A stretch of DNA of 64,000 nucleotides from Oleispirillum sp963668495 (GCA_963668495.1 OY764545.1:1302001-1366000); one strand, 5' to 3'; positions 33,155-42,533 are shown, counted from the first letter of the stretch. Numbers and translations: made by a program. Notes: a model not told the origin generated them from the sequence alone.

Positions 33155-36100
33155 CTAAAAGCATTCTATTGCCGGCAACCTTACGACAAAGCAGGCACCC
33201 TGTTGCACGGTGTCATCCAGATAGATTTGCCCTTCGTGTTTCTTGACGATGATGTCCTGACAAATGGATAACCCCTGTCCCGTGCCCTTACCGATGGCTT
33301 TGGTGGTAAAGAACGGGGCAAAAATCCGTTCACGCAATTTTTCCGGGACACCGGGGCCGTCATCGGCGATGCGGATTTCCAACCATTCGCCGTCAAGGCG
33401 GGTGGATACGTAGATGTTGCCTTTTTCTTGGCGGTCTTGTTCGCCAATTGCATGAGCCGCATTGATAACCAGATTCAACAAGACCTGATTAAGATCAGCG
33501 GCATAACACTGGATTTTGCCGATGGACGGGGACAGGTCCAAGTTCATATTGGCAATCTGTTTCCACTCATTTCGGCAAACCGTAACGGTGCTTTCAATGG
33601 CTTGATTAATATCCAGACACACTTTGGCGGCGGTGCCGGGGTGGGAAAAGTCCTTCATGGAACGGACAATCTGGCTGACGTGCTCCACGCCTTGCAGGGC
33701 ATGTTTGATCGCGTCTGGATAGTCCGCCAACAAAAACGGTATGTTGTGGTTTTCAAGGATGCTTTCTGTTTGGTCCTCGGGTAGGGAACTGCTGAGCGCC
33801 TTAATCGCGGCGACGATATCCTTGAATGTATCCTGAATGAAGTGCAGGTTGTCGCCCACATACTGAATGGGGGTGTTGATTTCATGGGCAATGCCGGTGG
33901 CCAATTGCCCGACACTTGCCAATCGGGAGGCTTGCATGGCCTCGCGTTGGGCGTCTTTCAATGCCTGAATGCCACGGAATGAAATCACCGCAACCCGGCG
34001 ACTGCTGCCTTCTTTCAGTAAGGACGCGGAAAATGCCATGTTCATGGGTTCGCCGTCCGCCAGAATGAAAATAGCGTCGCTGTTGAATAGGCTTTGTCCG
34101 GTTTCAATGACCTGAAAGAATGGACCGTCAGCAAAGGGGATCGCCGCGCCGCGTTCCTCTAACGTCAGTACGCTATCCAAAGCCTTCCCAAGCAAATCGT
34201 CCGTGCGGAGCCAACGGCGGGCCGATGGATTGGCAAATACAATCGTGCCATTCCCATCCACCAAAAGGACGCCTTCCAGTAAGCTGGATGTAATGCCGAG
34301 CAAGCGTTGCTGGCTGGCTTGTAAGGCGTTGTCGATTTTGATCCGTGCGGCTATCTCGCGGGAGAGTTTCTCCGTGCGTTCGGCGACTTGTTGTTCCAAT
34401 TGTTTTTGTTGGTTGGCGAGGCTGGCTTCATATTTCTTCCGCAGGGAAATATCCCGGAAAATCAAAACCCCGCCCGTAAATACGCCGTCATCAAATGCCG
34501 GGGTGAGAATGTATTCGGCGGTGAATTTTGCTCCGTTATTGTCGATGCATTCACATTCCCCACAGGACGCCTGCAGATTCTCAGTCGTAAACGAAGGTAG
34601 GCAGGATCGCCCCAGAACCGATTTATAGTCCTGACCGATAATGTCCTCCGGCGCTTGCTTGACCATGGCGCTGGCTGCCGGGTTTGCGAAGCTGACTTTG
34701 CCGTCGGCATCAATCCCGACAATGCCATCGCCGGCGGTCTCCAGCAAAAGTTCATAACTACGCTTAAGCTTCTCAATCTCCATTTGGCGGATAATTTGTT
34801 CAGAGATATCCGACCGAACACAAACCACGTCTCCGTCTCGGGTGCGGCTGAGGCGGGAGGAAATCCACTGCCTTTCGCCGATTTGCAAAATAGAGGTTTT
34901 GCCATTGGGGTTCATATGCGCATCTATGCGGCGTTTGAGCAGTTCGTTCCTATCCCCGTTCTCATAATTGTAAATGCCCGCATAGGCCAGATCGGTCAGG
35001 ATGTCTGATATCAAGCGACCGGGGACGAATTTCTCCCCGGCGAGAGGATAGATTTCACGCAGTCGGCTGTTGATGATAATCAGTCGACCATGTTTGTCGT
35101 GAAGGGTGAAACCTTCGTTCATGGCTTCGATTGCATCCAGCAGACGATGTTCGGCGCGTGCGGCTCGACGTTCGGAAGCCACCTCACGGGAAATCGCCTG
35201 ATGGATACTGTTCAGGCTTTCCTTCAGGTTGCTGGAATGGTCCAGCATATTTTCAATGTGGTTTGCCAATTCCGGTGACGCGCCCAAGTGGTGCGTCAGG
35301 CGTCGGGTCATATCAGCCCGCAGGCGCGTGGAAACTTCAATCCGCCGCAGTTTGGATAACTGAAAGACGTCTTGGTATTTGGCGTATTGGATCGGGAATA
35401 GGTCAATAAACGGGTCGGAAAATGTGCCGTCGGCCTCATCAAAGAATGCGATGGCTGTCAGGGTCTGATTGATACTGATGCCCAAAAGTTCGCCAAGGGT
35501 CGAAAACCCGGCAACGGGGCAGGGCCATGGGTTGCGGAATGTGGAAACGGCTTCAAGGTTATAGAGGCGACGGACCAAGCAGTCATTCAACAGAACCCCA
35601 AGCGGGCGGGGCTTATCGCTCAGAAATTTTTCAATGTCTGATCGAGTTTGAGTGGCGAAGTCCGTGGGGCGAACCAAAAACAGTTCATCCCCTTCGTTGA
35701 TATTGGCATAGAAGTGAATAGCCCCGGTGTTCAGGTCAATGTAGTCAACGGCACGAATGAAAATCTGTTGGTCGATCTCTATGCCAAAGCTGAAGGCCTG
35801 TCGCAGACTGTCCAAATCTGATTGCGGGACACCAAGCCCGGCTGCCAATGCCTCTGCCGCTGGGCGGATGGTATCGGTCATCGGGTCCAGCAAGGTCGTG
35901 ACCGAGCATGCATCCGGGTCTGCATCCACGGCGATGAATTTCATGGCAGTTTTGCGGAAATTCTGACTTTTCAGAATGCTGTAGCGTTTGTCGGGGGTGA
36001 GTTTTAGGAAAACGATAACCGCGTGGTTTTCGTATGTTTTGGAACCGTCGAACAGGTAGCTGTGCTGGCCGTGGGGGCGGGAGCCTGCTGATCCTCCTGC

Positions 36101-36652
36101 AAAGGGGCAGGGGAAAAGGCCGGTTTCATAGACCGCTTCCATAAAATAATCTTCGCTGTTGGTCAGCCCTTCGAAAAAGGTCAAAGCCAGAGTATCACGG
36201 GCGTTGATGGCAAAGTGCGGCAAACTTGTGCGAAGATGATTGGCGATTTTGGTGACGCGGTGTTCGCGGGGCAGTTCCATTTTTTTCGCGCGTAAGTCTT
36301 CGCTGAACAAAGGAACCGCCCGAATGGCGCAATCGGCGATAAGATCAGCGGCGTAAATCTGTATGACAATGGAGGCTGAAATCTCATCACGTGGAACGTA
36401 TAACGGCTGGTCGGTAGTTTGGGCGTATAGCTCCCCTGATGTGGAAACGGCCACAACTTGTGTCGTCCCCGCCATGCTTTTGATCGCTTTGACCACGGCC
36501 TGAAAATCAAAATACGAGGAGACAAACGCGATTGCCAGCCTGGCTGCCTTGCCGGCGAACAAGAATGAATCCGGCGTTAGCTCCTTCAGGTCGAATGAGG
36601 TGCTGATCACTCTTAGCAGAGCATCGCTGTCTTCAGATGGGGTCTCACTCAC
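33155..36652 (-). CDS. FIST-sensor multi-PAS histidine kinase
   Basis: A 1165-residue cytoplasmic sensor kinase. FIST N-terminal domain about 30-225 (ending GGSAGSRPHG), FIST C-terminal domain about 230-400, helical linker 465-505, three PAS-like domains about 505-620, 630-740 and 785-900, with a coiled coil (QQVAERTEKLSREIAARI) before the third. The kinase core has His923 in IAHEINTPIQ, the N box NQVLLNLVINAAHAI near 1055, DDGPG at 1097-1101, and GTGQGLSI at 1123-1130. There is no membrane helix and no receiver domain. PAS2 holds a Cys cluster (CGECEC, 697-702). FIST domains are thought to bind small ligands such as amino acids. The start is GTG after GGGAG. No response regulator is adjacent, so the partner is unknown. 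Confidence 0.93.
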   Translation of the reverse strand: MSETPSEDSDALLRVISTSFDLKELTPDSFLFAGKAARLAIAFVSSYFDFQAVVKAIKSMAGTTQVVAVSTSGELYAQTTDQPLYVPRDEISASIVIQIYAADLIADCAIRAVPLFSEDLRAKKMELPREHRVTKIANHLRTSLPHFAINARDTLALTFFEGLTNSEDYFMEAVYETGLFPCPFAGGSAGSRPHGQHSYLFDGSKTYENHAVIVFLKLTPDKRYSILKSQNFRKTAMKFIAVDADPDACSVTTLLDPMTDTIRPAAEALAAGLGVPQSDLDSLRQAFSFGIEIDQQIFIRAVDYIDLNTGAIHFYANINEGDELFLVRPTDFATQTRSDIEKFLSDKPRPLGVLLNDCLVRRLYNLEAVSTFRNPWPCPVAGFSTLGELLGISINQTLTAIAFFDEADGTFSDPFIDLFPIQYAKYQDVFQLSKLRRIEVSTRLRADMTRRLTHHLGASPELANHIENMLDHSSNLKESLNSIHQAISREVASERRAARAEHRLLDAIEAMNEGFTLHDKHGRLIIINSRLREIYPLAGEKFVPGRLISDILTDLAYAGIYNYENGDRNELLKRRIDAHMNPNGKTSILQIGERQWISSRLSRTRDGDVVCVRSDISEQIIRQMEIEKLKRSYELLLETAGDGIVGIDADGKVSFANPAASAMVKQAPEDIIGQDYKSVLGRSCLPSFTTENLQASCGECECIDNNGAKFTAEYILTPAFDDGVFTGGVLIFRDISLRKKYEASLANQQKQLEQQVAERTEKLSREIAARIKIDNALQASQQRLLGITSSLLEGVLLVDGNGTIVFANPSARRWLRTDDLLGKALDSVLTLEERGAAIPFADGPFFQVIETGQSLFNSDAIFILADGEPMNMAFSASLLKEGSSRRVAVISFRGIQALKDAQREAMQASRLASVGQLATGIAHEINTPIQYVGDNLHFIQDTFKDIVAAIKALSSSLPEDQTESILENHNIPFLLADYPDAIKHALQGVEHVSQIVRSMKDFSHPGTAAKVCLDINQAIESTVTVCRNEWKQIANMNLDLSPSIGKIQCYAADLNQVLLNLVINAAHAIGEQDRQEKGNIYVSTRLDGEWLEIRIADDGPGVPEKLRERIFAPFFTTKAIGKGTGQGLSICQDIIVKKHEGQIYLDDTVQQGACFVVRLPAIECF

Positions 36653-36996
36653 AGCTTTAACTCCCTCCCGTCGCAGTTCGGCTTGCTCCGGCTGATGTAT
36701 GTGCCTTTACATCAACTCAAGGTCGGATATTGCCGCCAGAAGTCATGATTTTACGGTACAACGGCTTGCGCTGTGGAACAACGATTACTATTACATGCAG
36801 TGCAGAGGGGAATGAATTTACCATTATGTGATGAAGGCGCGGCCTTTCGCATTGCTGTGATTGTCCTTTCTATCGTCCAGATATAAAAATGCCACGTGAG
36901 ACTTGACGCGAGAATCGTTTCCCATAGAGTCACGCCCTGACGCGTGAGGGAGGGGTTCTTTTTGTTCCGCGTGTGTATTGTTCCTTGGAGTACCGA
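36653..36996. other. Divergent intergenic region, 344 bases
   Basis: No gene is visible. It separates the FIST kinase (minus) from the exchanger (plus). A plausible plus-strand promoter is TTGACG (36903-36908) with TAGAGT (36925-36930), spacing 16. A short palindrome TCACGC/GCGTGA lies at 36930-36947, just downstream. Nothing clear was found for the kinase promoter. Confidence 0.45.
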
Positions 36997-37995
36997 ATGG
37001 TTTTCTTGAAACTGGTTGCCGGACTGGTCCTTTTGCTTGTGGCGGGGGATCTTCTGGTTCGCGGATCTGTTACGATAGCTCGACGTTTTGGGGTATCCCC
37101 CATGGTCATCGGCCTGACTTTGGTCGGTTTCGGCACGTCTTTGCCGGAACTGTTGGCAAGCATTGAGGCCGTGAACGTCGGCGCGCCTGCATTGGCAATT
37201 GGCAACGTGGTCGGCAGTAACATTGCCAACATTCTACTGATTCTGGGTGCAGCAGCATTGATGTACCCCATCCCGTGCAAAATTTCCGGTTTGCGGCGAG
37301 ACTTGTTCATGATGACCGGCGTTACCATGGTGACGTTGGCATTGATGGAATACGGTCATATTTCACGCGGAGCCGGTATCGGCTTGGTGAGTGTATTGGT
37401 GGCTTACACGGTGCTGGCCTTGGTCGTTGACCGTCGCAAAACCAACAGTGCAGTCCTGGATGAGGCGGAGAGCGATATTCCGGACGCATTACCCCCGACG
37501 ACGGTTGGGTTGATGATTGCATTGGCTATGACCGCCTTGGCTATGGCTGGGGTTCTGTACGGAGCCAAGCTTCTGGTCAATTCTGCCGTTGAGTTGGCAC
37601 GTCTGTGGGGCGTATCAGAAAGCTTGATTGGTGTTACTGTCGTGGCAGTTGGGACATCTTTGCCGGAATTGGCGACCAGCATTATCGCTGCAACCAAACG
37701 CCAAAGTGAAGTTGCCCTTGGCAACGTTGTGGGCAGTAATATATTCAACTTCCTTGGTATTCTCGGCATTACCGCTATTTATCGTCCGCTGGATATTCCG
37801 GTGGAAATTTCGGGCCGTGATTCCTGGATTCTGCTGCTGATAACGCTGGCATTGTTCGGGATTGTTTTGGGAATGCGCCAAATTCCGCGGGCTATGGGGT
37901 TTGTGTTCCTTGTTGCCTATGCTGTGTATATCGCCGGGCTTGCCGGTGGTCTGCCGGATTTACCGTTGGATATTGATCTACCCCAGTTCAGTTGA
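36997..37995 (+). CDS. Calcium/sodium antiporter (CaCA family, YrbG-like)
   Basis: A 332-residue inner-membrane exchanger with about ten helices in two inverted halves. Each half carries the alpha-repeat ion-binding signature: GTSLPELLASIEA with GNVVGSNIANILLILG, and GTSLPELATSII with GNVVGSNIFNFLGILG. The acidic residues of GTSLPEL are the cation ligands. It exports Ca2+ in exchange for Na+ or H+. ATG 36997 follows TTGGAG by six bases, and an upstream in-frame start at 36973 lacks a site. It is a single-gene unit closed by a strong terminator. Confidence 0.93.
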   Translation: MVFLKLVAGLVLLLVAGDLLVRGSVTIARRFGVSPMVIGLTLVGFGTSLPELLASIEAVNVGAPALAIGNVVGSNIANILLILGAAALMYPIPCKISGLRRDLFMMTGVTMVTLALMEYGHISRGAGIGLVSVLVAYTVLALVVDRRKTNSAVLDEAESDIPDALPPTTVGLMIALAMTALAMAGVLYGAKLLVNSAVELARLWGVSESLIGVTVVAVGTSLPELATSIIAATKRQSEVALGNVVGSNIFNFLGILGITAIYRPLDIPVEISGRDSWILLLITLALFGIVLGMRQIPRAMGFVFLVAYAVYIAGLAGGLPDLPLDIDLPQFS

Positions 37996-38032
37996 TGGCA
38001 GATTGGGGCCTGTTCCCAAGTCATAGACTTTC

Positions 38033-38074
38033 AATGCAAAAAGCGGTCGCCATTGAGCGGCCGCTTTTTGCATT
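38033..38074. terminator. Strong rho-independent terminator after the exchanger gene
   Basis: A 14-bp perfect stem (AATGCAAAAAGCGG with CCGCTTTTTGCATT) extends inward to GCGGTCGC/GCGGCCGC with one G-U pair. The T-run is within the 3' arm. The 341-base gap 37996-38336 holds this element, an operator-like repeat, and a hairpin before the TonB receptor, but no gene. Confidence 0.85.
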
Positions 38075-38226
38075 GGGTGCAGAAATTGTGGAGTCATACC
38101 CCTCTTTATAAGTTGCGAAACTTTTGATTTATCATTGTCCGTAGTGGTTGACGTCTTGGTGTGCGCTTTTGTCATTGCGCATGCATTTTAGAATTACAAA
38201 GCACGAGATGGAACGTAATACCATTG

Positions 38227-38247
38227 ACAATGTTACATTGTGACAAT
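38227..38247. promoter_or_regulatory. Operator-like repeat upstream of the TonB receptor gene
   Basis: A perfect inverted repeat ACAATG-TTA-CATTGT (38227-38241) partly overlaps a direct repeat of GACAAT (38226-38231 and 38242-38247). It lies about 90 bases before the receptor start. It does not match a Fur box that I can recognise. A half-match to an Irr-type box (TTTAGAA) lies near 38186. Confidence 0.4.
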
Positions 38248-38299
38248 ATGCAGCAACATGCTGTGTGTGGGAGGAACAGCATTTTTGGAAACTGTAAGG

Positions 38300-38321
38300 C
38301 GTGACGCGAGTTCGCGTTACG
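38300..38321 (+). promoter_or_regulatory. Hairpin abutting the ribosome site of the TonB receptor
   Basis: CGTGACGCGA pairs with TCGCGTTACG (one G-U, two-base loop by strict pairing). The stem ends one base before the Shine-Dalgarno GAGGGG (38321-38326). It could influence ribosome access or mRNA stability. No B12-box or other known riboswitch sequence was seen in this leader. Confidence 0.5.
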
Positions 38322-38336
38322 AGGGGAACCCTGAAA

Positions 38337-40325
38337 ATGCAAACAACCGCTAAAACCCTGCTGTTAGGCAGTGGCTGGAGTGTGGCTGGGTTATGTGCAG
38401 TCGCAGTTACCACCGCGACGCCGGCACTGGCGAACAAAACTGTAGAAATTGATGATGTGGTGATTTCGGCTCCATCCGTTGAAAGTACGACCACAGCCGA
38501 GCTGTCAAAGTACGGCAGCGAGGTTCACGTCGTCACCCGCGAACAAATTGAGAAAGCCGGCCCCAGTGCAGACATTTCACGTGTGTTGCAAATGTATGTG
38601 CCGGGTTTGTATGTGCTGCCGAAAGCAGGGCCATTTGACTACGCGAAGGTATCTTTGCTTGGCGGTCGCGGTGATGATGCCCTAATTCTGTTGGATGGTG
38701 TTCGACTGAACAACCGTTTGTACGGCGGGCTTTATCTGGACACCTTGCCCGCAGCAGCGGTGGATCGTGTTGAGGTTCTGAAAGGCGGTCAGGGACTGTT
38801 TTTCGGTACGCAGGCGATCAGTGGTGTGATCAACATTATTACCAAACGTGCTTCGTCCAAGGAGTACACAGGTGAAGCCAGTATCGGGCTGGATACGTTT
38901 AAGGGCTTTAATGCAGAGGGCAACGTCCAGAAGCTGTACAGCAACGGTCTGGGCGATATGGATGTGCTGTTGTATGGCAGCCGAAATGTTTCTGATGGCT
39001 ACCAGCCGTTTCGCGATCGCGATATCAACGGGCAACTGGTCACAGATAAAAACCGATCCTATGACTTAACCACTGCCGGTTTGAAAGTTGGACAAAAGTT
39101 CGGGGATAAGGCGCGTCTGGAGGTATTTTATCAATACACGCAGGCGGATCTGGACTTTGCCCGCCCGCTGAGCAACCACGATACCTATAACGCCCGTGAG
39201 CATTCCATTGCGACCACGACCTTTGAGGCTAATCCGACTGACTGGATGGAATTCTTCATCAAAGGCCATTTAAATGCGTGGGACACGAAATATACCCGTG
39301 TTTACAATACGGCTGGCGGTGGCCTAATTGTGCGTAATGACAAGGATTATTGGGGCTTCCGCGACTGGGGTGTGCAGGCACAAAGTAAATTCACATTGCC
39401 CGGTGACCATCAATGGGTCGTTGGGGTCGATAGCCAGTGGTTCCGTGGCAACGATGACGTGTACATCATTGATAACAGCAAGGCTGAGGTCTTTGGCTAT
39501 TATACCCAGTTCCGCCCGAACCTTGAATTTATGCCGGATTTCCATCCCGCCTTCGGTGTTCGTCATGAAGCCATCAGCGGTGGCAGTTCCACCACAATCT
39601 GGAATGCCAGCGGCGTTTATGACCTGATGGACAATTTGTCCGTGCGTGGACAAGTGGGGACGGGCTTTAAACTGCCAAACGCTGAACAGATGTTCGTGAA
39701 TGATACGGGTATGGTTGGCAACCCGGATCTGAAACCGGAAGAAAGCCTGAACTATGAATTGGGTGTGGATTATGGCACCGATCTATACGGGCAACCGTTT
39801 TCGGTTTCTGCAACGGCATTTTATCGCAAAATTGATAATCTGATCGGCTACACCACGTTGCCGTCCGGCGATACCAGTTTCAAAAACTCCGACGATGAAG
39901 CGAAATTCAAAGGGCTTTCCTTGGTTGCCAAACAACAGTTGGACCTGAATTGGGCGCTTGGATTTGACTATACGCGTACGCTTTCCCAATCGGATGGCAA
40001 ACGAGTTGCGGATATTCCGTCCTCGGTCACGCGTTTGACGGTCCAGTATGACGCGGATGATAAAGATTGGGGTGTGGAAGCCGGAGCACGATTTATCGGT
40101 TCCAGCATCAATCGTTATGATCAGGATTACGGTGAGTATGCGGTTGTCGATGGCAGTGCATACTATTGCCTTGATGATAAAAAGCAGCACAAGCTTACCC
40201 TGTTGGTGGAAAACCTGTTTGACCGGGAATACGCGACCAGCCACACCAAGAATCTTGATGGCGATGTAGTCCCGTATATTGCGCGTCCCTTGACAGCGGA
40301 AATTCGCTACACCTTCAAATTCTGA
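38337..40325 (+). CDS. TonB-dependent outer-membrane receptor, BtuB-like
   Basis: A 662-residue outer-membrane gated channel. The signal peptide ends near ATPALA, then a TonB box (DDVVISAP) and plug domain (VHVVTREQIEKAG, DALILLDGVRLNN, VDRVEVLKGGQGLFFGTQAISGVINIITK in part). The barrel ends in the aromatic YTFKF needed for assembly. The length and plug resemble vitamin B12 and small siderophore receptors. It begins a cassette with a ferredoxin and a complete ABC importer, so it likely takes up cobalamin, a siderophore or a heme-like chelate. The start at 38337 has GAGGGG upstream. Ligand identity is not decidable from sequence. Confidence 0.92.
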   Translation: MQTTAKTLLLGSGWSVAGLCAVAVTTATPALANKTVEIDDVVISAPSVESTTTAELSKYGSEVHVVTREQIEKAGPSADISRVLQMYVPGLYVLPKAGPFDYAKVSLLGGRGDDALILLDGVRLNNRLYGGLYLDTLPAAAVDRVEVLKGGQGLFFGTQAISGVINIITKRASSKEYTGEASIGLDTFKGFNAEGNVQKLYSNGLGDMDVLLYGSRNVSDGYQPFRDRDINGQLVTDKNRSYDLTTAGLKVGQKFGDKARLEVFYQYTQADLDFARPLSNHDTYNAREHSIATTTFEANPTDWMEFFIKGHLNAWDTKYTRVYNTAGGGLIVRNDKDYWGFRDWGVQAQSKFTLPGDHQWVVGVDSQWFRGNDDVYIIDNSKAEVFGYYTQFRPNLEFMPDFHPAFGVRHEAISGGSSTTIWNASGVYDLMDNLSVRGQVGTGFKLPNAEQMFVNDTGMVGNPDLKPEESLNYELGVDYGTDLYGQPFSVSATAFYRKIDNLIGYTTLPSGDTSFKNSDDEAKFKGLSLVAKQQLDLNWALGFDYTRTLSQSDGKRVADIPSSVTRLTVQYDADDKDWGVEAGARFIGSSINRYDQDYGEYAVVDGSAYYCLDDKKQHKLTLLVENLFDREYATSHTKNLDGDVVPYIARPLTAEIRYTFKF

Positions 40326-40350
40326 TAGGTAATTCAGTGATATAGGAGAG

Positions 40351-40380
40351 CAAGGGCATAGGGGATATCCTGTGCCCTTG
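40351..40380 (+). promoter_or_regulatory. Hairpin enclosing the ribosome site and start of the ferredoxin gene
   Basis: CAAGGGCA (40351-40358) pairs perfectly with TGCCCTTG (40373-40380). The enclosed loop holds the palindrome GGATATCC, the Shine-Dalgarno AGGGG and the GTG start. When folded it would hide the start signals. It follows the receptor stop by 25 bases and has no T-tract, so it may also be a processing or pause site. Confidence 0.55.
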
Positions 40381-40764
40381 CAGCCATACAACATGACGCA
40401 AGCAGCCATAACGTTTGAGACCCATCCTGACTGGGGGCACATCCCGCCACACCGATATCATGTGATGGTGTGTTGCGGGCCACGATGCGTGGAAAAGGGG
40501 GTCAAGACACTCCTGAAGGCGTTAATGCAAAAGGCGAAAGCCCGCGGCATTATCGAGGTCAATGGTGGGGTTCTGGTCACTCGTACCCATTGCCAGTATC
40601 CGTGTAATCTGGGCCCGATCATGACGGTCTACCCGGATGGGGTTTGGTACCGCATCCAAACGGTCCAAGACATAGAACGGATTGTGGACGAACACTTTGT
40701 TGGCGGGGTGGCGTGTCGCGATCTAATGGTGCGGGAAAAGTTGGGCGGGCATGATGCTTCGTAA
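40372..40764 (+). CDS. Thioredoxin-like [2Fe-2S] ferredoxin
   Basis: A 130-residue (2Fe-2S) protein of the thioredoxin-like ferredoxin family. Seen: VMVCCGPRCVEKG with two cluster cysteines, then RTHCQYPCNLGPIMTVYPDGVWY with the other two, the order typical of the family. Translation from GTG 40372 has AGGGG at 40360-40364. An ATG at 40393 is an alternative without a site and would remove seven residues. Similar ferredoxins occur beside B12/metal-chelate uptake genes and may reduce the imported ligand, which is an inference. It overlaps the binding-protein gene by 14 bases. Confidence 0.88.
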   Translation: MPLQPYNMTQAAITFETHPDWGHIPPHRYHVMVCCGPRCVEKGVKTLLKALMQKAKARGIIEVNGGVLVTRTHCQYPCNLGPIMTVYPDGVWYRIQTVQDIERIVDEHFVGGVACRDLMVREKLGGHDAS

Positions 40765-41731
40765 CCTGTTTTTTGCCATTGCAGTTTTAACGGTTGGGGT
40801 AGCACAGCAGCCCCATGCCCATGCCGATGCCGCGATGACCTATAATAATTGTAACCAATCGTGGCGTATTGATGGGTCGCCACAGCGCATTATTGCCCTG
40901 AATCAGCATGCTGCGGATTTGGTTATTGCCCTTGGTGGTCAGGATCGGCTTGTTGGCGTCAGTTGGATTGACGATGACCCACAAGCCAACATAACCGGCG
41001 TGTATCGTGGGGTTCCCGTCATCACCAAGCACTACCCGCCTATTGATTTGCTTTTGACCAGCAAGGTGGATTTTGCTGTTGGTGGTTTTGTTTCTGCTTT
41101 TCGAATGGGGCAGGGACCAAGTGATCGGCAAGGTTTGATGAACGAAGGGATCGGGTCCTACCTGTTGGAAAATGCCTGCCCGGATCGTGGTGATGACCAA
41201 GGCAAGATTGCCAGCGTTATTGCGGATATAGAAGTTTTATCCCGACTTTTGGGTGCTGAAGAGCAAGGCAGAAATCTGATTGACCACTTCCAATCCGATT
41301 TGCAACAGGCCAAAGCCATTGCTGCATCATTGCCGATGCAGCCGACGTTCTTTGTCTGGGACAGTTTGACGCGGTCTCCACGGACGCAGGGGCAGGACGG
41401 TTTTTTGTCCAGCCTTGCGCGGATAGCCGGTGGACGCCCTGCCTTCGATGATTTGACCACAGAGCGCAATACCGTGTCGTGGGAGGACGTGGCCCTACGC
41501 GATCCGAATGTCTTGATCTTGGTGGACGCAATTTGGTCAACAGTGGCGGATAAGATCCGGTTTCTAAAACAAGATCCGGTCCTGTCAGAGTTGACGGCGG
41601 TGCGGAATAACCGTTTCATACCCATTCGATTTTCTCATGCGCAGCCGAATATGTGTACGGCCCGTACTGTTATGCGGTTGGCGCAGCAGATGCAAAACTA
41701 TGCGAAGGAGTTGCGTCATGTCGTTGAGTAA
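40751..41731 (+). CDS. Periplasmic binding protein of a B12/iron-chelate type ABC importer
   Basis: A 326-residue solute-binding protein of the helical-backbone class (COG0614, BtuF/FepB-like). Signal segment LFFAIAVLTVGVAQQPHAHA, then RIIALNQHAADLVIALGGQDRLVGVSW, a typical start for the class, and QDPVLSELTAVRNNRFIPI near the end. It has two cysteines (C34, and C143 in NACPD) and a His-rich end of the signal (PHAHADA). Two ATG codons are adjacent (40751, 40754). It receives ligand from the TonB receptor and delivers it to the permease encoded two genes on. The 14-base overlaps on both sides show a tight operon. Confidence 0.9.
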   Translation: MMLRNLFFAIAVLTVGVAQQPHAHADAAMTYNNCNQSWRIDGSPQRIIALNQHAADLVIALGGQDRLVGVSWIDDDPQANITGVYRGVPVITKHYPPIDLLLTSKVDFAVGGFVSAFRMGQGPSDRQGLMNEGIGSYLLENACPDRGDDQGKIASVIADIEVLSRLLGAEEQGRNLIDHFQSDLQQAKAIAASLPMQPTFFVWDSLTRSPRTQGQDGFLSSLARIAGGRPAFDDLTTERNTVSWEDVALRDPNVLILVDAIWSTVADKIRFLKQDPVLSELTAVRNNRFIPIRFSHAQPNMCTARTVMRLAQQMQNYAKELRHVVE

Positions 41732-42533
41732 AGTTGTGTATCAGGTACAGGCCGCCAGTTGGATCACGCCAACGGGGCAGGCTGCGGTTCAGGATGTTTC
41801 ATTTGAAATTCGCCAAGGTGAAGTCTTCGGCATTATTGGTCCGAACGGGGCTGGCAAAACCAGCCTGCTGAAACTGTTGTATCGGACGTATCGCGCCGAA
41901 TCCGGGGAAATATTTCTAAACGGGCAGGATGTGAAGGACATTCCCCGAACAGAATTCGCACAACAGGTTGCCGTGGTCTTGCAGGAATCTCCGGCGAATT
42001 TTGCGCTGACGGTTCGTGATGTGGTGGCAACGGGACGGCTGCCGTATCTGCGTTCGTTGGAGAGGTTCGGGGCCGACCATACAAAAGTCGTTGATGAGTG
42101 TTTAAAACGATTTGAGCTTGTGGACATGCAAGATCGGCGGTTTTCCGTGCTGTCCGGCGGTGAAAAACAGCGGGTCGTGTTTGCCCGTGCTTTGGCACAG
42201 CAGTCCCCGGTCTTGATCCTTGATGAACCGACCAACCATTTGGATATCCGGCATCAGTTGGATGTGATGCGCAACCTGAAAGACTGGGCTGATACCGTAA
42301 TTTTGACCGTGCATGATATCAACCTCGCGGCGCGATATTGCGACCGCTTGCTGGTGCTACACAACGGGCGAGCCGTGGCCTGTGGAGCCCCTGCGGATAT
42401 TTTGACGTCGGATCTGCTGGAACGGGTGTTCCGGGTATCCAGTGAATTGCGGCAGGAACCGCGTTACGGGCAGCCATGGTTTGCATTTTATGCGGATGAA
42501 GCGGCTTTGCCTGATGAAAACCAAAATGGGTAG
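41718..42533 (+). CDS. ABC importer ATP-binding protein (FecE/BtuD type)
   Basis: A 271-residue ATPase. Walker A GPNGAGKTSLLKLL near residue 41, Q-loop VVLQESP, signature LSGGEKQRVVFARAL, Walker B LILDEPTNHLDI, and switch HDINLAARY. Members of this branch energise uptake of siderophores, heme or cobalamin together with a FecCD permease, which is the next gene. ATG 41718 follows AAGGAG by seven bases and overlaps the preceding gene. Upstream in-frame codons belong to that gene's other frame. The permease starts three bases after the stop. Confidence 0.95.
   Translation: MSLSKVVYQVQAASWITPTGQAAVQDVSFEIRQGEVFGIIGPNGAGKTSLLKLLYRTYRAESGEIFLNGQDVKDIPRTEFAQQVAVVLQESPANFALTVRDVVATGRLPYLRSLERFGADHTKVVDECLKRFELVDMQDRRFSVLSGGEKQRVVFARALAQQSPVLILDEPTNHLDIRHQLDVMRNLKDWADTVILTVHDINLAARYCDRLLVLHNGRAVACGAPADILTSDLLERVFRVSSELRQEPRYGQPWFAFYADEAALPDENQNG

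Noticed and set aside
37996..38336. Cobalamin riboswitch before the TonB receptor
   Set aside because: No B12 box or the conserved surrounding elements could be found. Only a terminator, a repeat and a short hairpin are present.
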